A stretch of DNA of 64,000 nucleotides from positions 32,719 through 96,718 of the forward strand of contig CAZFVY010000009.1 in the NCBI GenBank assembly GCA_964522665.1, in the 5' to 3' direction. The translations under genes and the position numbers were made by a program. Shown piece by piece: positions 63,996 to 64,000 of this stretch; position 1 is the first letter of the stretch, and the number at the start of each line of letters is the position of its first letter. The notes under the pieces are model-generated. The model was not told the origin of the DNA and searched no databases. It was given only the letters and a program-made list of their open reading frames with translations. Origin of the DNA: CAZFVY01 sp964522665 (GTDB lineage: Bacteria > Verrucomicrobiota > Verrucomicrobiia > Limisphaerales > CAZFVY01).

Positions 63996-64000
63996 CGGAT

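Overview
This is a GC-rich, tightly packed bacterial chromosome segment with no rRNA or tRNA gene, no CRISPR array, no transposase and no phage gene in view. The gene set points to a Gram-negative bacterium: bamA, an OmpH/Skp chaperone, an LptF/LptG permease, several lipoproteins, HpnH/HpnJ-type hopanoid enzymes, a complex I operon, and a plant-like GDP-mannose 3,5-epimerase. My best guess is Verrucomicrobiota (Pedosphaera/Limisphaerales-like). That is an inference from gene content, not a phylogenetic result.

Layout. (1) 1-8970: an exopolysaccharide locus. On the plus strand are a Wzy/O-antigen-ligase-like membrane protein cut by the window edge, two GT4 glycosyltransferases, a methyltransferase, a DUF362 protein and a CapK/PaaK-like AMP ligase. 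Facing them are a GDP-mannose 3,5-epimerase and a WecG/TagA/CpsF glycosyltransferase. (2) 8971-15144, minus strand: uvrA, a large TPR protein and erpA, closed by a clear intrinsic terminator that touches the start codon of the WecG-like gene. (3) 15366-16388: a LOG-family nucleotide phosphoribohydrolase. (4) 16396-22582, minus strand: a possible five-gene unit of a flagellin-like protein (with a sigma-54-type promoter), a PQQ-repeat propeller, an HGSNAT/DUF5009-like acyltransferase, an M19 dipeptidase and a cytochrome c/sugar dehydrogenase fusion. (5) 23071-29223: small hypotheticals and lipoproteins, then hpnH, hpnJ and a third radical SAM protein. (6) 29269-34076: a DUF47-PiT phosphate pair, a GT39 transferase, an FMN reductase and an Rrf2 regulator. 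(7) 34100-38818: a giant secreted M11-like metalloprotease with two six-bladed NHL propellers. (8) 39306-51628: a complex I operon, nuoABCD-I-HJKL-M-M-N. (9) 51852-63896: a Dabb protein, clpB, the dnaB-bamA-ompH operon, lhgO, a sialidase, an LptF/G permease and a cupin. A short direct repeat lies at the right edge.

The strongest biological signal is the complex I operon. It has no nuoEFG, it carries two tandem nuoM genes, and its NuoL has a lateral-helix region that looks about 24 residues longer than canonical forms. These are the marks of the so-called 2M complex I. The second NuoM has leucine where the pump subunits carry the TM7 lysine. Other leads are an orphan, N-terminally atypical flagellin behind a well-spaced -24/-12 element, a three-gene radical SAM cluster whose lead lipoprotein appears to be expressed from a leaderless transcript, and the protease with two NHL propellers.

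Start codons were chosen by family length, conserved N-termini and neighbour spacing. Shine-Dalgarno sequences are weak or absent before many genes here, so several starts are uncertain by a few codons. All family assignments come from recognising motifs by eye; no database search was run.
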